The notes beneath the pieces are model-generated. The model was not told where the DNA came from and ran no database searches. It saw nothing but the letters and a program-made list of their open reading frames with translations. A program made the translations under genes and the position numbers. A stretch of DNA of 64,000 nt from positions 1 to 64,000 of the forward strand of contig OZ223306.1 in NCBI GenBank assembly GCA_965140735.1, read 5' to 3'. Source of the DNA: Fusibacter_A sp965140735 (GTDB lineage Bacteria > Bacillota > Clostridia > Peptostreptococcales > Acidaminobacteraceae). The first letter of the stretch is position 1. Every line of letters begins with the position of its first letter. Below are positions 7,923 through 16,767 of the stretch, piece by piece.

Positions 7923-8930
7923 ATGTTACCTTTAAAATATCTATTTAGCAACAATGATTTAGCTGAAATGGCACTAAAAAATTGGGCATATGATGAAGAC
8001 TCGTTAGCATTATTCAAATATTACAGAATCTCATCTAATGCTGTTTATCCTTTTAGATATCAGGATAAGCTCATGTTTTTAAGGCTCTCACCCTGTGAAG
8101 AAAAATCCCGAACGGTTATAGAGGGAGAACTTGAGTTTATAGACTATTTAATGAAGGCTGGTATGCCTGTCGCTTCAATTATACCTTCAAAGAGAGGTGC
8201 GAATCTTGAAGTTGTTGAGACGCCGTGGGGGAGTTATTATGCGGTGGTTTTTAAAGGCATAGTGGGGGATTCATTAGAAGATGCTGTGATAGCTTCAATA
8301 GATTCTAAACCTCTCATTTATAGCTATGGGTGCTTAATGGGCAAAATGCATAATTTATCTAGGCAGTATCGTCCGATGAGTTGCAAGCGACCTGATGTTA
8401 TGGCGATGTTAGAATGGATTAGAAAGACATTGATTTGTTTGGAGAATGAAGAGGAAGCTTTAAAAGTATGCTTAGCACTTGAATCAAAATTTATGGAGAG
8501 TCCTAAGCTTGAGATGAATTATGGTCTAATTCATTATGATTTTGAACTCGATAATATATTAGTTTCTAAAGAATTTGGTACATTATATGCGATAGATTTT
8601 GATGATGCATTTTATGGTTGGTATGCACTTGATGTAAGCCAATCACTAGCAAGTATATCAGAAGAATGTTCTGAGAGCCAAGTTGATATTCTCAAAACAA
8701 CTTTTATTGAGGGGTATAATTCTGAAAGTGAAATGCCTTATACCGTGTCAGAGTTGACACCATATTATAGCTATTTTGCCAATTTATATGGGTATACAAG
8801 AATTAGATACTCTATGGATCAGAATTGGCTAAACGAGCCAGATTGGATGGTAAATCTCAGAGAAAAACTCAGCTATAAAATAAATCACCAAAAAGATATT
8901 TTTAAGCAGATTTTATTGGAAATAAACTAA
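7923..8930 (+). CDS. Aminoglycoside phosphotransferase-like kinase
   Basis: A 335-residue APH/choline-kinase-fold protein. The catalytic loop is His204-Y-Asp206...Asn211 (IHYDFELDNIL) and the metal-binding motif is IDFDDAFYGW (Asp225). The N-lobe has VYPFRYQDKLMFLRL, in which the usual ATP-binding Lys is not obvious. Members phosphorylate antibiotics, homoserine, sugars or other small molecules; nothing here identifies the substrate. A TATAAT-like box sits at 7835. The gene stands alone and ends at a terminator. Confidence 0.82.
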   Translation: MLPLKYLFSNNDLAEMALKNWAYDEDSLALFKYYRISSNAVYPFRYQDKLMFLRLSPCEEKSRTVIEGELEFIDYLMKAGMPVASIIPSKRGANLEVVETPWGSYYAVVFKGIVGDSLEDAVIASIDSKPLIYSYGCLMGKMHNLSRQYRPMSCKRPDVMAMLEWIRKTLICLENEEEALKVCLALESKFMESPKLEMNYGLIHYDFELDNILVSKEFGTLYAIDFDDAFYGWYALDVSQSLASISEECSESQVDILKTTFIEGYNSESEMPYTVSELTPYYSYFANLYGYTRIRYSMDQNWLNEPDWMVNLREKLSYKINHQKDIFKQILLEIN

Positions 8931-8944
8931 ATTGATGTAGACTC

Positions 8945-8980
8945 AAAAAAGGCATCCAGCGATTCAGCAGGATGCCTTTT
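8945..8980 (+). terminator. Terminator after the APH-like gene
   Basis: AAAAAAGGCATCC pairs with GGATGCCTTTT around a 13-base loop. A-rich and T-rich flanks would let it work in both directions. Confidence 0.8.
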
Positions 8981-9051
8981 AAAATTTTTTAGTAATATTT
9001 TTTATCTAAAAAATGCTATAATAATGTGGTGTAAAAAAAGGAGGGCGGTAT

Positions 9052-9609
9052 ATGTTAACGATTCGCATGCTTGGAAAACTTGAGAGTGATTCATTAGAAT
9101 CTTTTGGCTTTAATGGTTTTAAAACCGATACGATACTTAAAATAGAACGCCAAGTGGATGGTGATCATATAACGATTGATCTAACCCCTGAAAAGCTTGA
9201 ACAAAGCTATGAGAAAATGTGGCAATCGTCTGAGGGCTCTTTACAATTTTTTAATGATATTATCAAATTAGGATTGTCTTTTGGTGCGTATCAAGATCAG
9301 ACTTTAGTAGGGATTATCATATGCAATGAAATTAAGTGGAACAATTCACTTTGGATTGAAAATATAAGGGTTTCAAGTGACCATAGAGGTAGTGGCATTG
9401 GTAAATCATTAATGAGTCGCGTGATTGAACTCGCAAGTCAAAAACAGTATAGATTGATCGGTCTTGAAACTCAGAACACAAATTATCCAGCAATAAAATT
9501 CTACCAAAAAAATCATTTTGTAATTGATGGCGTTGATTTTTCACATTATCCATGCAGAGCAGGTCAAGTTGCAGACACAGCTATCTTTATGAAATACTTT
9601 TTAAAGTAG
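9052..9609 (+). CDS. GNAT family N-acetyltransferase
   Basis: A 185-residue protein. The GNAT core lies in the C-terminal two thirds: IENIRVSSDHRGSGIGKSLM (about residues 103-122) is motif A with the RGSGIG pyrophosphate loop, and NTNYPAIKFYQKNHF is motif B. Transfers an acetyl group from acetyl-CoA to an unknown amine. A strong AGGAGGG site precedes the ATG, and a TATAAT box lies at 9017. Monocistronic, apart from a possible 51-residue peptide downstream. Confidence 0.85.
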   Translation: MLTIRMLGKLESDSLESFGFNGFKTDTILKIERQVDGDHITIDLTPEKLEQSYEKMWQSSEGSLQFFNDIIKLGLSFGAYQDQTLVGIIICNEIKWNNSLWIENIRVSSDHRGSGIGKSLMSRVIELASQKQYRLIGLETQNTNYPAIKFYQKNHFVIDGVDFSHYPCRAGQVADTAIFMKYFLK

Positions 9610-9689
9610 GAAATCAATAGAGCAGTCGAAGCACTTATTATGTCAGGTTTGATTTTAAGTTAATATTTTTATAGGCGAAGGAGAAAGCA

Positions 9690-9845
9690 ATGATCGGAAA
9701 GCTGGTTTTAACGATTTTAGTAGCAATGACAATAAATATGAGTGTGGACAAACCCATAGAAACAAATCTCTTGGGGAGTGATGAATCAGTTTACGATGAG
9801 AATGGCATAATTGGGGTACTGGGAATAGATGCTTTTATAGAATAA
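9690..9845 (+). CDS. Small secreted or membrane peptide (51 aa), hypothetical
   Basis: An ATG behind AGGCGAAGGAG opens 51 codons. The N-terminus (MIGKLVLTILVAMTI) looks like a short signal or membrane segment, and the remainder is acidic and ends in GVLGIDAFIE. A terminator begins 15 bases after the stop, which supports a real small gene. No family is recognised. It lies in an otherwise gene-free stretch between 9610 and 10054. Confidence 0.5.
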   Translation: MIGKLVLTILVAMTINMSVDKPIETNLLGSDESVYDENGIIGVLGIDAFIE

Positions 9846-9859
9846 CAATCATATTTTAA

Positions 9860-9901
9860 GAATACTCTTGTGTTACAGATGTAATATAAGGGTATTTTTT
9901 T
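9860..9901 (+). terminator. Terminator after the 51-aa peptide gene
   Basis: GAATACTCTTGTGTTAC and GTAATATAAGGGTATT form a long imperfect stem followed by seven T. Confidence 0.7.
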
Positions 9902-10054
9902 ATGTGGGGGACTAATAATTAGAGCAACTTTTAAACTACACCGTTTGGAAATAATAAGAATAAGACCCTAGGTCATGTTTACTTCATATTTTATTTCTGA
10001 TAGTATGATAATAAGATATAGCCTATAATATTTGGTGATACTTGGAGGCAAAAG

Positions 10055-10708
10055 ATGCATTATAAAGCAATACTATTTGATTTAGATGGGACTTTAAGCG
10101 ATTCTAAATTAGGCATTACAAAATCGATCCAGTTTGCATTAAAGAAATTTGACATTGAAGCGACACTTGAAACACTAGAAAAATTTGTCGGTCCACCACT
10201 TCATGAATCTTTTAAACTTTACTATGGATTTGATTCAGATAAAGTGACCGAAGCTGTGAGTTATTTTAGATCATATTTTGCTGAGTTTGGTATTTATGAA
10301 AACAAACCGTATGAAGGTGTTTTATCATTAGTGCAGAATCTTTATAAGAGAGGTGTTCCGCTCTATGTTGCAACTTCAAAACCTACTGTTTATGCGCAAA
10401 AAATTTTAGAAAAAGATCAACTAGCGCCTTATTTTAAGGCAATCGTTGGCAGTGAGTTAGATGGTAGAAGAAGTCAAAAGCGTGAAGTCATAGCACATCT
10501 GATTGAGAGTGAGTCTTTAAAATCAGAAGAACTTCTTATGGTAGGTGATCGCAAGCATGATCTTTTAGGGGCAACGGATAATCATGTGGATGCTGTAGGT
10601 ATCCTTTATGGCTATGGGCATTATGAGGAACTCGCGGCATGTAATCCAGTAAAAATTGTGGCAACTGTATCTGAACTAGAAGCTTTTTTACTTATGCAGA
10701 CACTTTAG
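10055..10708 (+). CDS. HAD-superfamily phosphatase (phosphoglycolate phosphatase-like)
   Basis: A 217-residue subclass I HAD hydrolase. Motif I is FDLDGTLSDS (Asp9, Asp11), motif II is VATSKP (Thr107), motif III Lys is near 142, and motif IV is VGDRKHDLLGA (Asp165, Asp169), so the catalytic set is complete. The helical cap lies between residues 18 and 85. It dephosphorylates a small phosphomonoester in the cytoplasm. The substrate is uncertain because Gph, PpaX and nucleotidase-type members look alike. GGAGG precedes the ATG. Confidence 0.85.
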   Translation: MHYKAILFDLDGTLSDSKLGITKSIQFALKKFDIEATLETLEKFVGPPLHESFKLYYGFDSDKVTEAVSYFRSYFAEFGIYENKPYEGVLSLVQNLYKRGVPLYVATSKPTVYAQKILEKDQLAPYFKAIVGSELDGRRSQKREVIAHLIESESLKSEELLMVGDRKHDLLGATDNHVDAVGILYGYGHYEELAACNPVKIVATVSELEAFLLMQTL

Positions 10709-10772
10709 GTTAAATAAATCGGCATAGGTTAAAAATCATTAAATATAGAATAAAAGGAAGGGAAAAAGATAT

Positions 10773-11036
10773 ATGAAAAAGAGATCCGTATTAGATACCA
10801 TTACCCTTGAAAAGGCTGAAAGAGAGACCCTCATAGCAGAAATTCAAACATTTTTTAGTGTGGAGAGGGATGAAGAATTGGGTACAATAGCAGCAGACTT
10901 GATTCTTGATTTTTTTCTAGACACACTTGGTAAGGTGACTTACAATAAGGCTTTATCAGATTCTAAGCATTGGTTTGAAAAGCGACTTGAGGAAATCAAC
11001 TATGATTATGACTTGCTTTATAAGAAAGGACGATAA
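10773..11036 (+). CDS. DUF2164 domain-containing protein
   Basis: An 87-residue protein. TLEKAERETLIAEIQTFF followed by DEELGTIAADLILDFFLDTLG is the DUF2164 pattern, a small helical domain of unknown function. The ATG is behind GGAAGGG. It is separated by two bases from the following GNAT gene and is therefore probably translated with it. Confidence 0.8.
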   Translation: MKKRSVLDTITLEKAERETLIAEIQTFFSVERDEELGTIAADLILDFFLDTLGKVTYNKALSDSKHWFEKRLEEINYDYDLLYKKGR

Positions 11037-11038
11037 GT

Positions 11039-11596
11039 ATGTCTAAAGATAAAATAATGTTGCTTAGACCAACTCAAGATGATTTGGGAGCACTTGAAAA
11101 TTTTTTTAAGCTCTGTCTCCATAGTGTTACGTTGACTGAAGGGTTAGGAGATAATGAAACATTTGTCCTAGAAGAAATTGCTAAAAAAATGAAGTCTATA
11201 AAGAACGATTTAGCGTCTGATGGGCAAACACACTTTTTTTTGATTGCCAAAAGAGAAGGTAAAATTATAGGAACCATTGCATATGGTCCCACAGGAAGCA
11301 TAATTGATCAGCTTTCAAATGGGGCGTATAGTACCTATGGAGAGATCGGTAGTGTCTATGTTCATCCTAAACTTCATAACCAGGGGATTGGTTCTCTAAT
11401 GCTCAATTGCATGTATTTAATTTTATTGGGAAAGGGTATTAAAACATTCACACTTGATAGTGGTTATACCATTGCCAAAAAAATTTGGAAAAGTAAATTG
11501 GGTGAACCTAATATTATTGCAAAAGATTATTGGGGAGAGGGCCACGATCACTATGTTTGGTGTAGAAATATAGATGAAATGTCAATACTCTTCTAA
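11039..11596 (+). CDS. GNAT family N-acetyltransferase
   Basis: A 185-residue GNAT. YGEIGSVYVHPKLHNQGIGS (about residues 99-118) is the acetyl-CoA-binding motif A with HNQGIGS as the pyrophosphate loop. A short extra C-terminal part (WGEGHDHYVWCRN) follows. The acceptor is unknown. It sits two bases behind a DUF2164 gene. Confidence 0.83.
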   Translation: MSKDKIMLLRPTQDDLGALENFFKLCLHSVTLTEGLGDNETFVLEEIAKKMKSIKNDLASDGQTHFFLIAKREGKIIGTIAYGPTGSIIDQLSNGAYSTYGEIGSVYVHPKLHNQGIGSLMLNCMYLILLGKGIKTFTLDSGYTIAKKIWKSKLGEPNIIAKDYWGEGHDHYVWCRNIDEMSILF

Positions 11597-11693
11597 ATCA
11601 ATTAATTTGATGTTTTATAAGATTTTGATTCATAATATGGGGTAAATATGAAATTGAGGCAAATACTTAAAGATTAGATAATTAGGAGAAGAG

Positions 11694-12203
11694 ATGCTGA
11701 AAAAATGGCTTATTATTTCAAATTTTGTTGTGATTATGGTTATCGGGGGTTATTTAGCATATCTTCTGTCTACTGCCATCCCACTTCCAGGCAGTAAGTT
11801 TTTGGTTATGGGTCCCTTTTTGACGTTTATTCTAATGATTCCACTTGAGCGATTTCCTAAGTTTGGCACAATTTCTGTCATCAATCTTGTGTTTGGTATG
11901 ATTCTTTTTATATTGACACCTTGGATGACTCTGGCGATTGTAGTCTCAGGAACTGTGTCGGATTTATTTATGCTTATCCCATCAACTCATTGGTTCAAAA
12001 GAGTGTTTTCATTGGGAATTTATAATTTACTGAGTTTTTATACTTCTCTGTTCGTGACTAACATAATCACTGGGAACTTACTCTATAATGTTGTTGGACC
12101 GATTGCTATAGCTGTTGTAGGATTAATATGCTTTTTATTGGGCATGTTAGGTGCTTATTTGGGTAGAAGAATAAATATAAAATATTTAAGTAAGATCAGT
12201 TAA
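11694..12203 (+). CDS. Hypothetical membrane protein, possibly an ECF S-component-like fold
   Basis: A 169-residue protein with five or six hydrophobic segments and an N-terminal MLKKW start behind AGGAG. The size, the helix number and the PGSKFLVMGPFLTFILMIP loop recall S-components of ECF transporters, but no substrate motif or partner EcfA/EcfT is nearby, so this is only a structural guess. Confidence 0.5.
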   Translation: MLKKWLIISNFVVIMVIGGYLAYLLSTAIPLPGSKFLVMGPFLTFILMIPLERFPKFGTISVINLVFGMILFILTPWMTLAIVVSGTVSDLFMLIPSTHWFKRVFSLGIYNLLSFYTSLFVTNIITGNLLYNVVGPIAIAVVGLICFLLGMLGAYLGRRINIKYLSKIS

Positions 12204-12253
12204 TTCTAAAAATTTATTTAAACCACTTAAAAGCAAAGGTGAGGTGTATTCTA

Positions 12254-13291
12254 TTGAGAATTGAATCGGATTTAAAAACTGTTTTGTTTAAGATTGCAAA
12301 GCAGTTGAATGAAGCAAATATAACTTGGGCAGTGGGTGCATCTATTGTGCTTGACTATTATGATCTTTTGGAAGAATCACCGCATGATATCGATTTGATT
12401 ATTCAGATTGATGATATTGAATCAGCAGTAGAGATATTAAAGAGGTTGGGCGAGGAAAAGTCTTGGGAAAAGTCTGAAGCGTATAATACACCTCATTTTT
12501 ATGAGTATATCATTGATGATATTGAAGTAGATGTGATGGGGCTATTGACCATTAATACAACTGAGGGACCTTTTGAATATCATTTTGATAAGACGTACAT
12601 AAGCTCTACTTGGAGTGAAATGAGTATAGAGGTCCCTTTAACATCACTTGAAGATTGGTTTGTTCTCTATGGTCTCATGGGAAATCGCGAAAAGAAAGTT
12701 AAAATAATTGGTGACTATTTAAAGTCATATAAGATTAAAGCTCTAAAATTAGAACCAGAACTTACACGACAGGACATTATGCCAGAGGCGTTAATGAAGC
12801 AGATCGCTTTAATTAAAGATAGCAAAAGTGATTTTATTAGAGAGGCAAAACCAGATGAATTTCTAGAGTTAACTGAATTGGCAGTTCGTTCTGAAGCGTA
12901 TTGGGGATACGATGAAACTTTTTTAAATGACTTTAGAACATTTTATGCAATTAACGCTGAATTCATATCTGAAAATCCAACCTATGTCTATTTGTGGGAA
13001 AATCAGATTGTAGCTTTTTACAGCCTAGTGCTGAAAGGTCGGTTTTGTGATTTAGAATATTGTTATGTACACCCTGATTTTATAGGTAAAAAAATTGGAA
13101 CGGCTCTTTGGAAGCATATGTTAAAACAATGTTCTTTACTTGAAATTGAAGTGATAACTTTAGTGACAAGTCCAGAAGCAAAAGGTTTTTATGAAAAAAT
13201 GGGAGCAGCTCACAGTGGGAATATAGCGTCATTTGTAAAAAAAGATAAGATGGTTCCAAAGTTCTACTATAAATTAGACTGGATGAAATAA
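12254..13291 (+). CDS. Nucleotidyltransferase-GNAT fusion protein
   Basis: A 345-residue protein. Residues 20-100 look like a polymerase-beta-type nucleotidyltransferase: VGAS (27-30), HDIDL with Asp45 and Asp47, and a third acid, Asp93, in IEVDVMG. Residues about 195-345 form a GNAT domain with CYVHPDFIGKKIGTALWKHM and SPEAKGFYEKMGA. Either domain alone is found in antibiotic-modifying enzymes; the fusion is unusual. I chose the TTG at 12254 because AGGTGAGG lies 9 bases upstream; the in-frame GTG at 12239 lies within that site. The next gene starts 22 bases after the stop. Confidence 0.7.
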   Translation: MRIESDLKTVLFKIAKQLNEANITWAVGASIVLDYYDLLEESPHDIDLIIQIDDIESAVEILKRLGEEKSWEKSEAYNTPHFYEYIIDDIEVDVMGLLTINTTEGPFEYHFDKTYISSTWSEMSIEVPLTSLEDWFVLYGLMGNREKKVKIIGDYLKSYKIKALKLEPELTRQDIMPEALMKQIALIKDSKSDFIREAKPDEFLELTELAVRSEAYWGYDETFLNDFRTFYAINAEFISENPTYVYLWENQIVAFYSLVLKGRFCDLEYCYVHPDFIGKKIGTALWKHMLKQCSLLEIEVITLVTSPEAKGFYEKMGAAHSGNIASFVKKDKMVPKFYYKLDWMK

Positions 13292-13313
13292 ATTGAAAAT
13301 GGAGGCTGTAAAA

Positions 13314-13655
13314 ATGGAAGAAAATCATTTATATATATTGTGGACTAATGCAGACCCGATAACTGCTGAGAAGATGGTTCTTATGTATGGTATAAACGCC
13401 AAGATTCAAAAGTGGTGGGAAGAGGTCACTATAATTGTATGGGGAGCGACTGCATCTTTGATCGTAGAGAATGAAAAGATCAGAGAACAAGTTGAGTTTG
13501 CCCTAGCTAAAGGTGTGAAGTTTTCTGCGTGTAAGGCTTGTGCAGATCAACTCAATGTTTCAGAAAGGCTTAATGATATGGGCATTGAGGTCAAACATTG
13601 GGGAGAAGGCCTAACAGAACTTCTTAAAACAAAGTCCAATTTATTGACAATTTAA
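13314..13655 (+). CDS. DsrE/DsrF-like family protein
   Basis: A 113-residue protein with the Rossmann-like DsrE layout: an N-terminal strand (HLYILWTNADP), a central WWEEVTIIVWGATA, and FSACKACADQL with Cys73 and Cys76 at the position where sulfur-relay proteins carry their active Cys. Proteins of this family handle persulfides or act as small redox partners. The ATG at 13314 has GGAGG 8 bases upstream. It is followed by the DUF438 gene with no terminator, so the two probably form an operon. Confidence 0.8.
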   Translation: MEENHLYILWTNADPITAEKMVLMYGINAKIQKWWEEVTIIVWGATASLIVENEKIREQVEFALAKGVKFSACKACADQLNVSERLNDMGIEVKHWGEGLTELLKTKSNLLTI

Positions 13656-13682
13656 GTTAAAGAGTAGAAAAGGGGGTTAAGG

Positions 13683-14852
13683 ATGTCTGTTGATGAAAAA
13701 CGAATCAATCGCTTAATTGAATATACAAAGCGCCTCCAAGATGGCGAGGATGGTAAAGCCCTATATGATCAGTATCGTTTAGATATAGAAAGTGTTAAAC
13801 CAAGTGAAGTTTTTGATATATTTTATTATCTGATCAAAGAAGGCCGAGAACCTAAGTCTATACTTTTATATTTAGATAAAGTCATCAATGTTTTTTATAA
13901 AAGCCTGATTAATTATGAATGGGAAAAGCCGAGCGAAGATGACTTTATAAACAGCTTGTTAGCCGAAAATGCAGCATTGGTATCTAAGATAGAAGCGATT
14001 AAAACAATTATAAAATTGGGTAATTGTGCTGAAAATAGAGTGTTGCTTTTAGATTCTATTTCTGAATTAAAGCAGTTCAATGAGCATTATTTAAAAAAGG
14101 AAAATGTACTCTTTCCCTATCTTGAGAAACGCATGTCAAAGTTTGAAGGCCTTTCTATAATGTGGACGCTTCATGATAAGGTAAGGCAAGAAATTAGAGA
14201 AACCATTGAAATTTTAGGCAATGTGACATCAAGCGAAGCTGATATTAATCAAAAACTAGGTGTACTGATTTTTAGTATGCTCGGTGTCCTTAAAAAAGAA
14301 GAGTTAATATTGATTCCTGTTGCAAGTGAAATTTTAGAGCAAACTGAATGGAATGCGATGTATAAACAGAGTTTTGAGTATGAATTTCCTTTTATTGAAA
14401 AGCCAGAAGTTTTTTTCCCAGATGCCGTTTCTTCTTTATCGGTAAAGGAGGGGATTTATAAGACTGAAACAGGCAGTTTAACTTATGCTCAATTAGAAGC
14501 ATTATTTGCAACGATCCCAGCTGATCTGACTTTTATAGATGAGCAGGACAAAGTACGCTATTTCTCAAGATCTCAAGAAAGAATTTTTCCAAGATCAGTC
14601 GCTGTTATAGGCAGAGATGTAAGGCAGTGTCATCCGCCTGAAAGTGTGGATAAGGTGCTTGAGATTATCTCGAATTTTAAATTGGGTTTAAAAGAAAAAG
14701 CAGTATTTTGGATTGACTATAAGACTCATAAAATATTGATCCAATACTTTGCTTTACGTGATAAGACGGGTGCATATTTAGGGACTCTTGAAGTAAGTCA
14801 AATTATCGATGAGATGATATCGATAAAGGGTGAAAAGAGGCTCTTGGAATAA
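13683..14852 (+). CDS. DUF438 / hemerythrin-HHE / PAS protein
   Basis: A 389-residue cytoplasmic protein. The N-terminus (residues about 5-80) is the DUF438 helical domain. The middle (about 85-230) has the HHE pattern with NEHYLKKENVLFPYLEKR and LHDKVRQEIRE, which in hemerythrins binds di-iron and O2 or NO. The C-terminus (about 265-385) is a PAS-type domain with FIDEQDKVRYFSRSQERIFP and a GRDVRQCHPPESVDKV loop. It is widespread in anaerobes next to DUF1858 or DsrE genes and is probably a redox or gas sensor, function unproven. Confidence 0.85.
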   Translation: MSVDEKRINRLIEYTKRLQDGEDGKALYDQYRLDIESVKPSEVFDIFYYLIKEGREPKSILLYLDKVINVFYKSLINYEWEKPSEDDFINSLLAENAALVSKIEAIKTIIKLGNCAENRVLLLDSISELKQFNEHYLKKENVLFPYLEKRMSKFEGLSIMWTLHDKVRQEIRETIEILGNVTSSEADINQKLGVLIFSMLGVLKKEELILIPVASEILEQTEWNAMYKQSFEYEFPFIEKPEVFFPDAVSSLSVKEGIYKTETGSLTYAQLEALFATIPADLTFIDEQDKVRYFSRSQERIFPRSVAVIGRDVRQCHPPESVDKVLEIISNFKLGLKEKAVFWIDYKTHKILIQYFALRDKTGAYLGTLEVSQIIDEMISIKGEKRLLE

Positions 14853-14920
14853 CCAAAATTGTTTAACATATGTTTGAAACTTTTTATAAGTTCATTTGAT
14901 GCATTCATAGTGATGTATAG

Positions 14921-14945
14921 AGGGTGGTTTTCCATCCTTTTTTTT
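14921..14945 (+). terminator. Terminator after the DUF438 gene
   Basis: AGGGTGG and CCATCCT pair with one G-T pair around a TTTT loop, followed by a T run. Confidence 0.65.
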
Positions 14946-14982
14946 ATGCAATAATATTTGATAAAAGGTACTATCCTTTATA

Positions 14983-15001
14983 AAATTGGTAGTACCAATT
15001 T
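14983..15001. promoter_or_regulatory. LldR/FadR-type operator upstream of the first dehydrogenase
   Basis: AAATTGGTA-G-TACCAATTT is a perfect 19-bp palindrome and contains TGGTAGTACCA, fitting the TNGTNNNACNA consensus of lactate-type GntR regulators. A weaker related repeat, AAAGG-TACTAT-CCTTT, precedes it at 14964-14979. A TATAAT at 15016 puts the palindrome over the expected -35. The 300-bp gap 14853-15150 otherwise holds only the terminator. Confidence 0.75.
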
Positions 15002-15150
15002 TTTGATGCATAAGGTATAATAAATTAATGCATATTTAATCAATTTATTAAGGTGCTTATGCAAAGAGGTTGCACTGATCAGATAAGGTCTTAATAGGTA
15101 TGATTTTTGCCCTAGATGGTATTGTGGTTAAACAGTTGAGGAGGAAAATG

Positions 15151-16536
15151 ATGCGAAAAGAAGTTGTTGACAAGTTAAAGTTAATTGTTGGAGAAGACTA
15201 TGTGATTGAGCACATAGATCAAAAAAAGGGATATCTTTATGATGAGACAGAAATTTTACTGAGACCTCTTGCATCAGAAGAATCAATCATTGTCAAACCA
15301 AGTTGTGTAGAGGAAATTTCACAGATTGTTTTGCTGGCGAATGAAGAGCTGATACCCATTGTGCCACGAGGTGGTGGTACTGGCTTATGTGGTGGTGCCA
15401 TTCCCACATCGATGAGTATCGTATTAACGGATGAAAGGCTAAGTAAGATCATTGAAGTGGACGATCAAAATATGATGATTACTTGCGAATCTGGTGTGAC
15501 TTTGGCGATGTTAAGTGAAGAAATGAACAAGCATGATAGACTGTATTTTCCTGTTCATCCTGGAGATGAAGGCGCTCACTTAGGGGGCATGGTAGTTGAA
15601 AATGCAGGTGGCGCACGTGCAATTCGCCATGGCATCATGCGGAATCATATCAAGGCTCTAGAAGTGGTCATGCCAACAGGTGAGATTGTAAATCTTGGGG
15701 GTAAACTGGTTAAGAATAATTTAGGATTGGATCTCCTACAATTGATGATTGGTAGTGAAGGTATCCTTGGCATAGTAACGAAGCTGACTTTGAGGTTGTA
15801 TCCTAAGGATAAGTTCACTGGAACACTATTGATTTCATTTGACACACGTGAAGATGCCATAGCCGTTGTGCCTGAAATTCTACAGGAGGGCATTCTACCG
15901 CTAGCGATTGAATATATGGAACGAGATATTGCTGTAGAATCAGCAAAACATTTAGGAGAGATTTGGCCAGCAACTAAAGGCAGTGTCGATTTGATTATTA
16001 TCCTTTCGGAAACGAAGGAAGATGATTTGTACGAAAAAAGTGAACAAATCGTTGAAATTTGCGATAGATATAATGCTTTAGACACGATGATTGCTGAAAC
16101 CAGTAAAGAACAACAGAACATATTAGCAATTCGGAGTAATGTTTATACAGCTGTTGTACATGATGCGGCAGATGCACTTGATATGGCAGTTCCAATTGCC
16201 TCAATTCCAGCATTTATGAGGGAAATCTTCGAAATTGCCGATAAATATGGGGCGAGAACGCCAGCAGTTGGACATGCGGGAGATGGTAATATTCATAATT
16301 TTATTATGCGTGTGGATGGCAAAATGCCTTCGTATTATCAAGAAATAAAAACGGATATGTATAAAGCTGCAGTCAAACACGGTGGCACAATCACTGCAGA
16401 ACATGGTACTGGTAAAACTAGAAAAGAGAATATAGCTTTACAACTGAGTGCGAAAGAGATCGATCTCATCAAGAAAATAAAAAGAGCTTTTGATCCAAAT
16501 AATATAATGAATCCTGGCACAATTATTGATGCCTAG
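15151..16536 (+). CDS. FAD-binding 2-hydroxyacid dehydrogenase (GlcD/LctD-like), paralogue 1
   Basis: A 461-residue flavoprotein. The PCMH FAD-binding domain spans about residues 35-215, with PRGGGTGLCGGAIP and HPGDEGAHLGGMVVENAGG. The C-terminal cap (about 215-460) has VGHAGDGNIHNF and TAEHGTGKTR, whose His residues bind metal and substrate in this family. It oxidises D-lactate, glycolate or a similar 2-hydroxyacid, probably passing electrons to an Etf as in clostridial lactate dehydrogenases. The ATG at 15151 has AGGAGG with 6-base spacing and gives the same length as the paralogue at 17615; upstream in-frame codons from 15100 precede the ribosome site. Confidence 0.88.
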   Translation: MRKEVVDKLKLIVGEDYVIEHIDQKKGYLYDETEILLRPLASEESIIVKPSCVEEISQIVLLANEELIPIVPRGGGTGLCGGAIPTSMSIVLTDERLSKIIEVDDQNMMITCESGVTLAMLSEEMNKHDRLYFPVHPGDEGAHLGGMVVENAGGARAIRHGIMRNHIKALEVVMPTGEIVNLGGKLVKNNLGLDLLQLMIGSEGILGIVTKLTLRLYPKDKFTGTLLISFDTREDAIAVVPEILQEGILPLAIEYMERDIAVESAKHLGEIWPATKGSVDLIIILSETKEDDLYEKSEQIVEICDRYNALDTMIAETSKEQQNILAIRSNVYTAVVHDAADALDMAVPIASIPAFMREIFEIADKYGARTPAVGHAGDGNIHNFIMRVDGKMPSYYQEIKTDMYKAAVKHGGTITAEHGTGKTRKENIALQLSAKEIDLIKKIKRAFDPNNIMNPGTIIDA

Positions 16537-16594
16537 TATTTGCGTATAGTATAGACTCATTGGCGAATGCTGTTAATAATAAACAAATATGATG

Positions 16595-16638
16595 AACTAC
16601 TGAATAGAAATCTAGGCGCTCTATTCAGTAGTTTTTTT
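16595..16638 (+). terminator. Terminator after dehydrogenase 1
   Basis: AACTACTGAATAGA and CTATTCAGTAGTT form a 13-bp stem followed by seven T. Confidence 0.9.
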
Positions 16639-16644
16639 ATTAAA

Positions 16645-16684
16645 ACAACATGCTTGGGACATCGAAAGATAGCCTAAATGTTGT
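16645..16684. repeat. Small hairpin element, related to the one at 23321-23421
   Basis: ACAACAT...TTGGG pairs with CCTAAATGTTGT, enclosing an ATC-GAAA-GAT hairpin with a GNRA-type loop. Its right half, ATCGAAAGATAGCCTAAATG, recurs almost unchanged at 23398-23417. Both copies begin right behind a terminator T-run ending in TTATTARA. Confidence 0.55.
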
Positions 16685-16712
16685 GTTTGTGTACATATAA
16701 AATGCGTGGTAC

Positions 16713-16741
16713 TTTACTTTAAGAATTCTATAAATTATAAT
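16713..16741 (+). promoter_or_regulatory. Promoter of the gntR gene
   Basis: TTTACT at 16713-16718 and TATAAT at 16736-16741 with a 17-bp spacer, 26 bp before the TTG start codon. Confidence 0.65.
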
Positions 16742-16767
16742 AATGATGTAGCTGTGGGAGGTATATT

